Assembly (NCBI GenBank): GCA_037952775.1
Contig: JBANAY010000003.1
Coordinates: 4,588,001-4,652,000 of the forward strand
Origin: Clonostachys chloroleuca
Taxonomy: Eukaryota; Ascomycota; Sordariomycetes; Hypocreales; Bionectriaceae
Reading direction: 5' to 3'
Length of the DNA: 64,000 nt
The translations under genes and the position numbers were made by a program. Below, piece by piece: positions 1-11,800 of the stretch (position 1 is the first letter of the stretch; every line of letters begins with the position of its first letter). The notes below the pieces were generated by a model that was given only the letters and a program-made list of their open reading frames with translations, was not told where the DNA came from and searched no databases.

Positions 1-1103
1 CTAGGTGCTGTCCGCACTTTTAGCATACATGAGGTATGGCTCTTCTTCTGCCGTCTCTTCTAGTTGTGTCTTTACTTCGTATGTTTAATTGAAGCTTCTT
101 GAATGCTGACAATATCTTACAGGCTCTCTTTGGAAGTGATGCGAACCCAAACGGGCTGTCGCAGCGGCAGAGCTGGATGGCTCATAATGCTGGAGATATT
201 GCCCTCATCCTCAACAACCCTCCCTCGTACTATATTGACGGCTTGGCCCATCGCCTTTTCGTTGATGGAAGACTCCATCTTGTGCGCATCCACCCCCGAC
301 CTGTATAGTTTCGACGCTCTGTTTGGCTAACAGCCTTGTGCAATCAGCTATTGAGTGCATTCCAAATGAAGAAGAAGATATTCCTGGCGCAGTCAGAGTG
401 GATGACCATTCCATGGACCAAGCACCCTAAAACACCGCGCGACTTTCTAATCGATATCCTGATCGGCGTCATGGAAGTCTTCGTTGATATATATGCCATG
501 CAGGACGCCCACGACGAAAAAGAGAAACAACTCTACCGGGATATCATCAAAGGAACAGTCTCATATCTCAGTACAGCACTTATCAAGTGGCACGACAAGT
601 ATGCTGTTCCCACCATGCCTAGCAAGATGGGCGCCGACTTGTCGGAATACATCACTACCAAAGACATTGCCGATGGCCACGTAATGACCATGTTCTGGGC
701 CAACTGCTGCCTCATTGATCAAATCAAGCGAATCGCCTTCGGTGAGAACAACTCTCCATCCAGCAGCCCGCACGGCTGGGGCCCCCACGACGAGGACATC
801 GACCCCCTGGATCCCGCCAACGCGTGCCACCACATCCTCCGCGTGGTGCCCATCTTTCTTCATCCCTCAGCGGGTATCTTCCGCCAGCACCTCATGCCTT
901 TTGTCATCGGCGCAGCGGCATTCTACCTGACTTCAGCGGGACCGCTGCGCATGCGGATAGAGAGAGCTGCCCTGATGGATTACCTTACCAGGCCTGAGAC
1001 GGCCTCCATGGCGAAGTTTCTTTCAAGTCTTGAGAAGCGGACGTTTGAGGATTTGCAGCGGCAGGCTGGCCCGCATGAAGCAGGGATGTTTGAAAACACT
1101 TGA
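1..1103 (+). CDS. C-terminal part of a Zn2Cys6-type fungal transcription factor (partial)
   Basis: The reading frame enters from the left edge, so the start and any DNA-binding domain are outside the window. Proposed exons are 1-33, 123-302 and 348-1103. The introns (34-122, 89 nt, and 303-347, 45 nt) have GT-AG ends and keep one frame. The translation shows landmarks of the fungal-specific regulatory domain of the Fungal_trans_2 type: an RTFSIHEALFGSD segment, SYYIDGLAHR, and FLAQSEWMTIPW after the second intron. These proteins are usually nuclear regulators with an N-terminal Zn2Cys6 finger, but that finger cannot be seen here. The tail (about residues 180-320) is mostly helical. Family assignment is moderately secure; the regulated pathway is unknown. 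Confidence 0.72.
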
Positions 1104-1985
1104 CGGGAGATGTCTTCTTTTTTCTCATTTTGTGGCAGGCATGTAGCATAAGATTTATGACTGAAGCGATTGACTTTTCGGGCTGAGCATTGGGTTTATA
1201 GATTTGGCATGGGCGCTATTGGTCGTAAACAGGAGTTTGTCTTGCCGACAGGATATACATTTCCTCCTTAGATACTGGCATGGCATAGACGTGGTTTGTG
1301 GTATGATGGACAACTCTAGCAAGAACGTGTCGAATATTACTGATTCAATCGATCTTATTTAAAAACATCTGGAATCTCGTCATCAGCTTCCTTATTGATA
1401 TATAATGATTGAACAATTGGGGCGTATCGCTAATAATCAGGTTTATTCCTTTCTTTTGATCCTTTCTTCGAAAAGAACTATGTATTAGATGGAAGGCTAC
1501 GACACCCACCAACAAAAGATAATTCAAGTAACGAAGTTCCCAATAAAGTGGAATATTCACTCTGAAGTGGAGAGGATGGGGGGATGAAAAATGATTAAAT
1601 ACTCTTGCGTCGAGCGATGGTCAAACATAGGTTGTTTGCATAACCAACGGTTGGCGAATCAGAACTGGCATTAATGTGCCCTTGTGACAGCATGACCAAG
1701 GATCTCACATGATTCTCACAGATTGTGGCTTGTGACTGCGTTTGGCGAATCAATTGGCTCTCGTGTTTCTGCACATTTGAGTCAGACGAAATCCGCCTTG
1801 GCCGTGGCTGAGGCAGCATCCAACCAACAGCATACGCCTCACAGGCATCCATCCATCAGCTGGAGATTTATTGCGCCGCTATGCCCATAGATGTGCCCGT
1901 TCTCACGTCGCACTCCTCTGGAACCGGTCGACTCCCAGATCCCTCGGCCTAATCACCCAGATATACTCACCTGCTGCCCCCCGCA
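1104..1985. other. Intergenic
   Basis: About 0.9 kb between the regulator and the small Tyr-rich gene. Only short open frames without recognisable protein features occur on either strand. No repeat or RNA gene was seen. Confidence 0.5.
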
Positions 1986-2396
1986 ATGGCATATGTGTAT
2001 TACTACTCGACCTACTACACTCCCGTCGAATACTACTACCCCTGCTCAGCCCCGGCCTTTACATACTACGAGCCCGTAGCCTACTCGGTTGCCCCCTCAC
2101 ATCGTCCGCGGCGCAGCTACTCACGGCACAAGCGCCTACCCGACCGCACCAGAGAGCCCGAGGAGGGACACTGCTTCCTCCTGTTCTTCAAGGAGAAGTA
2201 CTGGGACGAGCTGAAGTGCCGCTTTGGCCCCAACTCCAACTATGTGATCAACACCCCCGACAGCGTGATCCGCCAGTTCATGCGCGACCACCCCCGCATG
2301 GTCTCCTCGAGGCGAGATCTCCAGCGATACCGAACGGGACCCTACCTCACCCATATAGCTCCTGGAGGGCATCATTCGCCTTGGGAGTTGGCGTGA
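1986..2396 (+). CDS. Small Tyr-rich N-terminus, basic hypothetical protein (136 aa)
   Basis: A single-exon frame of 136 residues starting at an ATG. The first 35 residues are very rich in Tyr and Pro (MAYVYYYSTYYTP...). They are followed by a basic stretch with RRSYSRHKR and then a more globular-looking part with CFLLFFKEKYWDELKCRFGPNSNYVIN and an Arg-rich tail. No signal peptide or membrane helix is apparent. The family is not recognised. The biased but structured composition and clean ATG-to-stop frame support a real gene, but a chance frame in a C-rich region cannot be excluded. It lies about 0.9 kb downstream of the partial regulator on the same strand. Confidence 0.5.
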   Translation: MAYVYYYSTYYTPVEYYYPCSAPAFTYYEPVAYSVAPSHRPRRSYSRHKRLPDRTREPEEGHCFLLFFKEKYWDELKCRFGPNSNYVINTPDSVIRQFMRDHPRMVSSRRDLQRYRTGPYLTHIAPGGHHSPWELA

Positions 2397-3127
2397 CGGA
2401 ATGCTAGATTGCTCGGCACTATTTGGTTGATTTGCGCTAATGTTGGTTGTTTCGGTGTTATCTCTGTATTCATCATGTATTAATATGTTGAGGGAGTTTG
2501 AGTTTGGGAATTAATAGACAAGACCGACGGCAAGTGGTTACTTTGCCTAGAAAGAGTTCCGACGCTGATGATTATCTGCCCACATGATCAGTTCATCGCC
2601 TTCAGTATGACCGTGGGTGATAAAGGCGACACAAAAGAAGCGGGCGTTTGGCTTCCTTCACCAAAGACCTCGCCGGCCATCAAATGTGAAAGTGGCACGA
2701 GGAGAGTTGATTTCATAATTCACGAACTGAAAGAGAAAGACGGATAATCAGCGTCGCGAGTTCTCAGAGTTTCGGCTGTCCGAAAGAGCGAGAGCGCTCC
2801 ATTGTTCCATCGAGGTCGTCCTATTGGGAATTGGAGCTTTTTGAGTCTACCAGCTCATGATCTCTTTTCTTAGTAGGCTTCTAAGCGCGAAGGCAGGCAG
2901 CCTGATGAGCTCTGCGAGGGAACACATGATTTATCAAAGGTAGAATTATTAGTTATAAGAGACAGATAGGTCATGAAATAAGTGAAGTTGGCTTGATCAT
3001 CCAAGACTTCGAGTAAAGAGCTCCAGTAAGTCTAGTATCTAGTGTCTATAACATTTTTATCTTCTATTGTCATAAGGTGAAGAATTGGACAGTTCCCACG
3101 ATGAGGCAAAGGAACGTCTCAAGCATT
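2397..3127. other. Intergenic
   Basis: About 0.7 kb between the small gene and the 3' end of the glycosyltransferase on the opposite strand. It holds no supportable gene. Confidence 0.5.
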
Positions 3128-4827
3128 TTACTTTGGAGCCTCCTTACCTATGGCGGCCAGTCTCGCTATTTCGTCAGCGGCAATCTTCCTCCCATCGTAC
3201 TGCCGCGCTACGTCACCGAGCTTTTGTGCCTTATCTTTCAGCGAAACACTCGATGGACCGACTAAAGCAGTACGAAAGCCCTCCACCAACGATTCGGGGA
3301 CCCATTCTGGGGTGGTGCTCCTGCCAGCCCAAATGCCAATACCGAGGTACTCCGCGAGGTTGGCAAAGTTGAAGAGATCGAACCATAGCGGCAGGATCAT
3401 CTGCGGAACCCCGGCGCTGTTTCCATCATTAGCAACGCTGTAAGCATATTTTCTAATAGTTGAAGAACTTACAGTATGGCTTCGTGATAAGTGTTAGCTC
3501 CGCCATGGTGCACATCCAGGACAATGTGGCCTGTTTCAAGAAGAGCGGCTGGTTCTGTCTCCAGCCAGGTCTCGATCCGGATCCGTCGACTATCTATATA
3601 CTTTTGAATACCCGTGAATACTTCGTCGCCATAGTCGCCAAGCTTCTTAAACTTCCACAGAACTTGAAAGTCCGTCTCTGCCAGCAACGTTGCAAGAGCA
3701 TCTGACATGGCCTGTGCCCTCCGCTGATTATAGGCAAACAAACTGCCCAAGTTGACTAGAATCGTAGGTCTTTGTGCTAACCAAGAAACCATCTCGGGGT
3801 CCTGATCTGCAGCTGACGTTTTGCTCATGGGAATGTGACCGCAAAATTTGAGGTATGGTGGGTAAAAGTCCATGGGGAAGTTGGCTTCTTTGAATGTCGA
3901 TGCAAGAACAGGGACATCCTTGATCACGAAGCTGAGCTCAATGGGCTTCTCTATCCCCTTCTCAACAAGGAAGGCCCGTTTGCCGGCGAGAACAGGGGAG
4001 TTGACAAGATTATACCCAAGGCGAATTGTGAGGACTATATTGGAAACCACCTGTTTCCAAGAGAGCGGGAACTGATATCCCGAAAAGGCTCTTGAGGTAG
4101 AAGTTAGCGAAAATGGCTAGGATGTGTATATGTGGCTTTGGACTAAGCCTATACATATCTACTGCACTTACGCGGGATACTTCCAAGCCACAGCGCCTCG
4201 AGGCTGTTCGGCCGCAATGAGCTCCAACAGGCCATTTGGGACAAGGCTGAGAAACCGTCGGTCCGTATGTGCCGCGAGGTCCGTTGCCGGGGCAAGCATG
4301 TTATCGAGAACAACGATCGCAGGGTCAATGTCATTTATCAAGGAATTGAGAGCCATATACATATCCCAGTGGTCTTCGACGTCCCACGGAGCCAAGCTGA
4401 AGACAAGATCCCGTATCTTCTTGTCGTAGTCGGCGGTACCCGTTCCAATGATCATGCTTTCGACATCACCAAAATGCTCCTCAAACATAGATAGGAATGC
4501 CGGTCCAGGGATTTCGTGCCATTGGATTGGCCTTGTTGAGGGGTTTGATGCTGATGCGGTAGCTGAAATTCGCGAGACCTTGGAAGCCAGTTTAGGGAAG
4601 GACGCGTAGTGCACCTCAACATCGGGATAGTGCTCAAGCAATGCCGAAGCAGCTGCAAGATGGACGTTGGAGAGGCCAGTGGCTTCGGTCGTGAGGAAGA
4701 GCACCGTGTTCTTCCGACCGAGGACTCCCCTGACCGCCGCTTCAGCTGTTGGGTTAAGCTTTGGATACAGCACGATGGCGAAAATAGCAAGCGCTGTGGG
4801 GATCGTGAAGAGGAAACGACGCAACAT
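3128..4827 (-). CDS. UDP-glycosyltransferase (GT1-like), membrane-anchored
   Basis: Predicted to transfer a sugar from a UDP-sugar to a small lipophilic acceptor. Exons on the minus strand are 4827-4172, 4090-3473 and 3437-3128. Both introns (81 and 35 nt) have GTAAGT donors and CAG/AAG acceptors, and the spliced frame is 527 codons. The start is the ATG at 4827; the open frame extends slightly further only through a TTG. Residues about 5-25 form a hydrophobic N-terminal anchor or signal. The C-terminal half carries the UGT donor-binding signature: a LVNLGS strand, then HHGGANTYHEA, then GVPQMILPLWFDLFNFANLAEYLGIG, where the His-Gly-Gly and the Asp near the end contact UDP-sugar in the family. 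A divergent short-chain dehydrogenase starts 1.07 kb away, so the two may be co-regulated. The acceptor is unknown. Confidence 0.85.
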
Positions 4828-5892
4828 GGTGGCCAAGGGATGCCGCTTCCGCGGTGAAGGAGGGGAAGCAAAACAATCAAGATCTCAAGGAGGACTTGAT
4901 CACCAACAGCTAAAATGTGATGGCAGGCAGGCAGGGATCCCCTTTTAGTGTCTGAAGCTTACGGCAAGGAGTAATGGCTAACCTGATTGGCTCTCAACGT
5001 TTCATTGAAAATGCACGCAAAGGCCAGAAATATCTAGCAGGCCCATCTGGAAAGCTAATTGCCCCTGTAAATTGTAGGACTCGAGGCCCCATGGCTGGGA
5101 TCTGTCCTCTCTTAACGCTATGTAAGATGGATAAGAAAGCGTCAGAGCTCACTAGAAGGCAGTCAACGGTGCCAAAGGATCCGCCGGATACACGTATTAT
5201 TGCGTCTCGAAGCATCTATCCGCCTTTGGACATATTGGGCGTGGACAAGTGGATTACCAGCCACGCGAGAACACAATTGCCATCGACCCCTGGCATGAAG
5301 AATCTGAGAAATAACCAAGATGGAGGCTTGTGGTCTAAGAAGAAGTGCTTATGCCCAGCCTTAAAATTCCCTAAAAATTACTCGAATAAGCAATTTCGAG
5401 CTATCTTACCAGATACATACCTCCAATTTACATGGCGTAAACATGTCTCAAAATGTCGCCCTTGCTTAGAACGTGGATGGCTAGCAATTGATGCACGTTT
5501 ACCCCTGTGATTGACCCGCCAACATGGCACAGAGATCAGGTTTACAAAGAATCTTGCCTGTTTTGCCCCTGAATACGCGTTTTTCCTGCGGCAGTTCGGT
5601 TACCTGCTCGTCACCGCTGAGATCAGCCGTTGAGATTTGGAGCATGTTAATTTCCCCACCTAGTTTTGTGTTTGGTTTGCTTATCGTCACTTGCTCGTTT
5701 TGGTGCTACAACCTGGATGCATCTCCAAAAACGACCTAGGTCAGCGTATTGTTGAAGCACTAGACAATAGCAAAATGAGTACGTAATAAGCGGACAGTCT
5801 AGTCTACGGTCTGTCAAAGAACCAGAGTCATTATATTGCGCCGTTGGTCTCCTCTTCCAGAATGTTGCGCTCACACCTTAGCCATCACAACA
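4828..5892. other. Divergent promoter region
   Basis: About 1.07 kb shared by the divergently transcribed glycosyltransferase and short-chain dehydrogenase. An open frame of 178 codons on the plus strand (4974-5510) looks non-coding: odd composition and no motif. No specific operator was identified. Confidence 0.4.
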
Positions 5893-6831
5893 ATGTTCCC
5901 CTGGGCTTCAACAACCTTCAATCCTGCCACGGATATACCGGACCTCAGTGGCAGGGTGATACTCGTCACCGGAGGCAACACCGGTCTCGGAAAGCAGTAC
6001 ATTCTTGAACTCTGTCGTCATAACCCAGCACAGGTTTGGCTGGTCGCAAGGAATCTCGACAAGGCGCAAGCGGCCGTGGCCGAGATCCAAAGCCAGGTCC
6101 CTGGAGCTCCCATCGAGATTCTCGAGATTAATTTATCGTCGCTCTCCTCCGTGGAGAAGGCAGCTCGCGAGTTCCAGCAACGATGCGATGGGCTAGATAT
6201 CTTGATGCTCAACGCTGGTATCATAATGGCGCCCCTTGGAAAAACACAGGATGGTTATGAAGTACACTTTGGTACCAATTATATGGGCCATGCGCTGTTG
6301 ACTAAGCTGCTGCTTCCAACGATTGAGAAGACGATAGCTACTCGAGAATCGCCCGATGCACGAATTTTGATTGTGAGCTCTTCTGGATATAAGCTAGCAC
6401 CGAAAGAAGGCATTGCATATGAGTCCGTCAAAACGACGTGTGCGGACTGGTGGAATATGTCACGATATGGGCAGAGCAAGCTCGCTTTGAATCTCTGGAC
6501 CCGTCAGCTCGCCAAGCACTATCCCAATATCAAGTGTGCCTCCATGCATCCAGGCGTTGTGGAAACTGAGCTTGGGGTACCTCGTGGCGTCGAGTTAAGC
6601 TACTGGTCGTCGTTTTTGCGTTTGGCGTCCCTCACCCTCCTCTGTTACGTGTCAGTGGAGGAGGGTGTAAAGGGTCAGCTCTGGGCGACGGCCACTAAAG
6701 ATCTGCAGTCGGGAGAATACTACACCCCCATTGGCAAAGTTGAAACATTGAAGGCGGAATGGAGAGATGATGCACTATCAAAGAAGCTTTGGGATTGGAC
6801 CGAGGAAGAGCTCAAGCCACATGCTGGGTAA
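5893..6831 (+). CDS. Short-chain dehydrogenase/reductase (312 aa)
   Basis: An NAD(P)-dependent oxidoreductase of the classical SDR fold, most similar in layout to retinol-dehydrogenase / protochlorophyllide-reductase-like fungal SDRs. It is a single exon. I use the ATG at 5893, since the frame opens further upstream only through a TTG. Visible motifs: the cofactor loop TGGNTGLG near residue 25, the LNAG motif near residue 105, the catalytic Ser in IVSSSGY and the catalytic Tyr-Lys pair in YGQSK near residue 200, followed by HPGVVETELG. All key residues are present. The C-terminal SYWSSFLRLASLTLLCYVS stretch is hydrophobic and may be substrate pocket or membrane-associated. It is divergent from the glycosyltransferase at 4827, which suggests paired oxidation and glycosylation of one substrate (inference). 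Confidence 0.9.
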   Translation: MFPWASTTFNPATDIPDLSGRVILVTGGNTGLGKQYILELCRHNPAQVWLVARNLDKAQAAVAEIQSQVPGAPIEILEINLSSLSSVEKAAREFQQRCDGLDILMLNAGIIMAPLGKTQDGYEVHFGTNYMGHALLTKLLLPTIEKTIATRESPDARILIVSSSGYKLAPKEGIAYESVKTTCADWWNMSRYGQSKLALNLWTRQLAKHYPNIKCASMHPGVVETELGVPRGVELSYWSSFLRLASLTLLCYVSVEEGVKGQLWATATKDLQSGEYYTPIGKVETLKAEWRDDALSKKLWDWTEEELKPHAG

Positions 6832-8829
6832 GGGGGTTCACGTCACACTGTTATTGCTCGCTTTGGTGTCTGCATTCGATCATATATGCCTCATTGGCAT
6901 CTCGCTCTATTCGCTGGAAACACGCCGTACCTCCTTGGTCATGTTGTCTCCTACTTGAGTCAAGGACGTCGGACGGCCATCTCTGACAGGCGGCGTGCGG
7001 CTGAATGCAGCACGCTCTCCGTCTTTGCTCTCTAGAACATTTGTTATAGAATCAAGAACCAAAATATTAGTCCTAGAAACGCAGTATTGTGTTAGCATAC
7101 AAGTTGGGAGTTTTGAAATTCAACGGTAATTCACAAGCCGCTTGAATTAATCTCATCTCAAAACACCAACATAGCCAGACATGTCATCAAATTTTATAGA
7201 AAATTTGATAACGTCCAAAATTCAACTTGTGATTTTAACGAAACGAATCGCAGCATTGTTGTCTGCGGCGTCTCTGTATTCTCAGGCAAAAGTCTTTGGG
7301 TGTAGGGTAAGTCTACCGGGATGGAACGCGCTGTAATTGAACATTTCTATTTCCACCAGAATTAAACGCTGGCCTTCAGGTAGCGTGAATTCCTTGGCGG
7401 CAGTAATGCGGCCATCGGTAAAGCCGGACAGATTTCAGCGTCTTGCGAACTGATCGCGCCCTCTGCGTTTCGATCTAGCAGTTGCATTGGCTGAATCACT
7501 GTTTGCGCCGTCAGCTCAGTCCAACTGTCATCGATCATCGGCTGGGAATGGCAGCGGGAAGCGAGCCAATCGACAAAGAGAATGCGCTCATTAGTCACGT
7601 CCCTTGCATAGCCCAAATTGCATCTCCATTCTCTAGCCCTTGAAGATGACAAGACGGAAAAGGAAGAGGACTTTGTAGCCGCCGGCAGAGCGTCTTCTAC
7701 TTTCAGCTGTCTTGCCTGCCTAGTTGGACTGCGTCGCGCGTAGATGTGGACGGCTCCATCTGGGATGCGCCCAAGAATGGGAAGACGGCTTGCCCAAAAG
7801 AACCACAATGGCGCCCATTGTGGATTACCGGCCTCATTGGAACCATGGGGGCACATTTGCTGGCGGTGCCTGTGCAATATACCCGCCTGGGACCAACCAA
7901 TCGAGTCGATGACACCTTGTCTGGAGCAGTGCAAGCTCACCTGAAGTGTGCTGCCGGCTTGCAGTGGTCCTGCCTGCTGTCTCCAGCTCGGCGTCTAAAC
8001 CATAGGGCACAGACTCTCATCGCCGGAGCAGACCCATCTCGTATGGCAGCCAGGCGGCGGGGATCCGAGCCAGGGGGCCCTCGGGCTGGGCGAATCAGAC
8101 CGTGGTTCCCTGCCAAGATGCCGTTGTTAGCGGCAGGGCAAAGGGCAGGGGGACAGCTGGACAGTCGGTAGACAAAGCTGAAACCGCCCAAGAAGCTCTT
8201 GTTAGCGCCCGTGAGCCAAGTGTTGCTGATCAGACGGAAAAAGGGGGACACGGCTCCCCGGCCAATGCAGGGGTTATGCACGTTGGCCCCCAATCACGGC
8301 TCTTGACAACCGCTGAGAAGAAACACCCGCTCTGGCTCCACTGAAATACTCTTCACGGACAGCCTCTCGTTGAACCGTGGGCGGGCTTTCCGTCTGTCCC
8401 GAAATAGAACGAGGGCAATCAGGTCCAATCCACCACTATCCGAGATGGCATCAACCTTTAACCATAAAGGTTGTACACGGCCGCATCGTTCATGGCCTCT
8501 TCTTTGTTTACCTCACTATCTTTGGACCCGGTACCTTAATTTCCTCTCATATTTCTCATTATTCCCTTGTTCCCTTTGTGCTCGTCTCAGCCACCAGACA
8601 GGATAGCTCCCCCTTCGCTATTGGGACTGCTGTCTGGCATTGTATCTTTGTCATTACTTTATTCACCATCACGGCACCTGCATTTGTGCACTGATTAATA
8701 GAGACGAACCCGGAGTTCACTCTTTTCCCTTGCCATCATATAAGCCTATCGCCGATACTGCTCGTTCGCTTGTTTAACCTAATACACGCATATATACCGA
8801 CCAGATATAAGTCTATATTTTTCGCCAAC
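6832..8829. other. Long intergenic region and leader of the wall-protein gene
   Basis: About 2 kb. 7,360-8,300 is GC-richer and has overlapping open frames on both strands, but none shows a motif, sensible composition or consistent splicing, so none is called. 8,470-8,620 on the plus strand is pyrimidine-rich, as seen upstream of highly expressed fungal genes. A TATA-like CATATAAG lies at about 8738, some 90 nt before the next start codon. Confidence 0.4.
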
Positions 8830-11800
8830 ATGAAATTCAATCTTTACCTCGGCGCTCTGGCCGCTGAGTTGGCCACCGCCGCCACTCTCCCCCGAGTTCG
8901 ATTCCCACGCGGAGCCGGCAGAATCAGAGGAAGACAGAGCGCCGTCACCACCCCTGGAGCGTCCGGTACGCTGTCAGAATCTGTGCAGATGACGACCTCG
9001 ACCATCTACACCACCTCCGTACAGACCATCACCTCTTGCGCGCCCGAGGTCACGTCATGTCCCGGAGGAGGAGGACCTATCCTCACCACTGTCACTATCC
9101 CAGTCTCTACTACTGTCTGTCCAGTCTCGGACGTTGGCTCTTCAGTCGACCTGCCTCCTACTTCCGAGGTTGTTCTGCCTACTACCACCGAGGCCGCTCT
9201 GCCTTCTACTTCCGAGCCCGTCCTGCCTTCGACTTCCACTATCATTTCATCAATCGCTTCGACCCCAGCCTCAGACATCCCTCAATCGGATACTTTAGTC
9301 CCTTCCAGCTCCCCAGCCTCGGATGTTCCTCATTCAGATACCTTAGTTCCTTCCAGCTCTCCAGCAACTCCTGATGTCCCTGAATCGTCGGTGGTCGCCA
9401 CTCCTACGTCACAGCAGATGACAACTTCTACCATCTTTGCTACGTCCACCTACACTGTGACTTCGTGTGCTCCCGACGTTCCAGACTGCCCTGCTGGCTC
9501 CACCGTTCTGGTCACAGAGACGATTCCTGTCTCCACTACCATCTGCCCGGTCACGGAGAGTGTCTCCGGTACTGGAGCCCCTTCTGGAGATTCTTCTGTT
9601 GTTCCTACCGGTGCTCCCAGCACAGAGCCTGGCCCTGGTTCGTCTACTGAGCAGCCAGTACCATCGACCACTCCTGGACCAGACACTTCATCTGTGCCCA
9701 TTACACCTTCCCAGTCATACCCACCTGAGAGTCTGACTACTTCCACAATCTTTGCCACATCCACCTATACTGTCACTTCTTGCGCACCAGAGGTTACGAA
9801 TTGCCCTGCTCATTCGACTGTGCTTGTGACTGAGACCATCCCCATCTCCACGACTGTTTGCCCAATTACGGAGTTGCCCTCCGGAACTGCAATCCCCTCT
9901 GGTGATTCTTCCGTGCTGTCGTCGGCAAGTGAGACTGGACCAGTTCCAACTCCCACCAGCGGCGAGTCTGGTCCTGGATCTAGCTCATTGACCTATCCTC
10001 CTGAGAGCCTGACAACCTCTACCATCTTTGCTACGTCCACCTACACAGTTACTTCGTGTGCTCCTGAAGTCCCAAGCTGTCCAGCTAGCTCAACTGTGGT
10101 TGTGACTGAGACCATCCCTATCTCCACAACCGTCTGCCCAATTACTGAGGTGCCTTCTGGAACTTCCGTCCCCTCTGGTGGCTCTTCTGCTTTGCCCGTA
10201 CCCTCAGGAACAGAGAGCGGCCCGGTGCCAACTCCCACCAGCGGACCTGCTCCCGGGTCCAGCTCTTTGACTTACCCTCCCGAGAGCCTGACCACCTCCA
10301 CGATCTTCGCCACATCCACTTACACTGTGACTTCGTGTGCTCCTGAAGTCCCAAGCTGTCCAGCTAGCTCAACTGTGGTCGTGACAGAGACAATTCCCAT
10401 TTCTACCACTGTCTGTCCCATTACAGAGACTGCAACTGGCTCTGTATCCTCGACTGAGGGCGCACACCCAACAAGTTCCACAGATTCGACGTCTGGCCCT
10501 GAGCCATCTACCTCTGCCTCTCTCCCAGGCTCCAGCTCCGGTGGCTCTCCTGTCTCTACCCCAGGGCCCACTAGTGTTCCTGGTTCTACTACCATTCCTG
10601 CCCCTGGAACTACTACCGACGTCTCTGGTCCTACCACTGCCCCAGGCTCGACGATAACTTCATACCCTCCAGAGAGTCTGACCACTTCAACTATCTTCTC
10701 TACATCTACGTACACAGTGACTTCATGTGCTCCCGACGTTCCAGACTGCCCTGCTGGCTCAACAGTGATTGTCACCGAGACTATCCCGGTTTCCACCACC
10801 GTGTGCCCTATTACCACAACCGCATCGCACGAGGGACCTGGAAGCACCGCCCCCCAGCCAACTGGCACCGGCCCTCAGCCATCCTCATCTGGAGTCCCCA
10901 GTCCATCTTCATCTGAACTGCCTGTCCCGTCTTCGTCTGGCGCGCCCGGTCCATCTTCCTCCCAGATTCCCACCTCCGGGGAGCCAGTCCCAACGACTAC
11001 CGTCGGTGGCACTACTTCCAATGGGTCCCCCGAAGGGCCATCCTCCACTGGGCCAGTTACACACCCAACTGAGAGCTTGACCACTTCCACCATCTTCTCA
11101 ACCTCTACTCGCACGGTCACTGATTGCGGTCCGGACAAGCCAAGCTGTACCGATGGAACGACCACCGTCGTTACTGAGACAATCCCTGTCTCTACCACTG
11201 TCTGTCCCATTACCACAACTCCATCGCATGATGGACCTGGCAGCACTGGTTCAGGGACAACCCAACCCCCGGCGACATCCGCCACTGGTTCAGAGTCCCC
11301 AGAGAAGCCCACCACATCTTCTCACCTCCCAGATGTCACTCAATCTACGCTCACCGCGCCAGTGACAACCACCTGGTCCAGCACATCTACAGTCTTCTCG
11401 ACTTCATACCAGACCGTCACTAGCTGCGGTGCTGAGGTTACCAACTGCCCCAATGGCGGAACTACCACAGTTGTTACACACACCATCCCCGTCTCAACCA
11501 CCATCTGCCCCATTACCGAGACGGTTGTGCCAACAACCCATCCCACCGGCGGACAGTCATCCCACGTCCCAGGCGCCAGCTCATCTACCTCGATCCCTAG
11601 GGAGCCATCTGTCTCTACGATCCCCGGACAGCCTAGCGATGTCACCTCTGTCATCCACTCCACCATCAACGGTACCCCCACCACGGTCCTCATCTCCATC
11701 TCCTCGGGCCCCTCCTCCGTGGCCCCTGCTCCCTCAAGCACAGGTCACGGCAGCGACGACACCCCGTCTACCGTCCACTCCACGGGCCGCACAACCATTG

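Noticed and set aside
4974..5510. 178-codon open frame on the plus strand between the glycosyltransferase and the dehydrogenase
   Set aside because: Composition is unlike protein, no motif, and it occupies the shared promoter of two well-supported divergent genes.
7362..8293. Overlapping open frames of 118-192 codons on both strands
   Set aside because: GC-rich sequence gives open frames by chance; no motif, no coherent splicing, and frames on both strands compete.
9006..11741. Several Val/Gly/Glu-rich minus-strand frames
   Set aside because: Antisense shadows of the Ser/Thr-rich wall-protein repeats.
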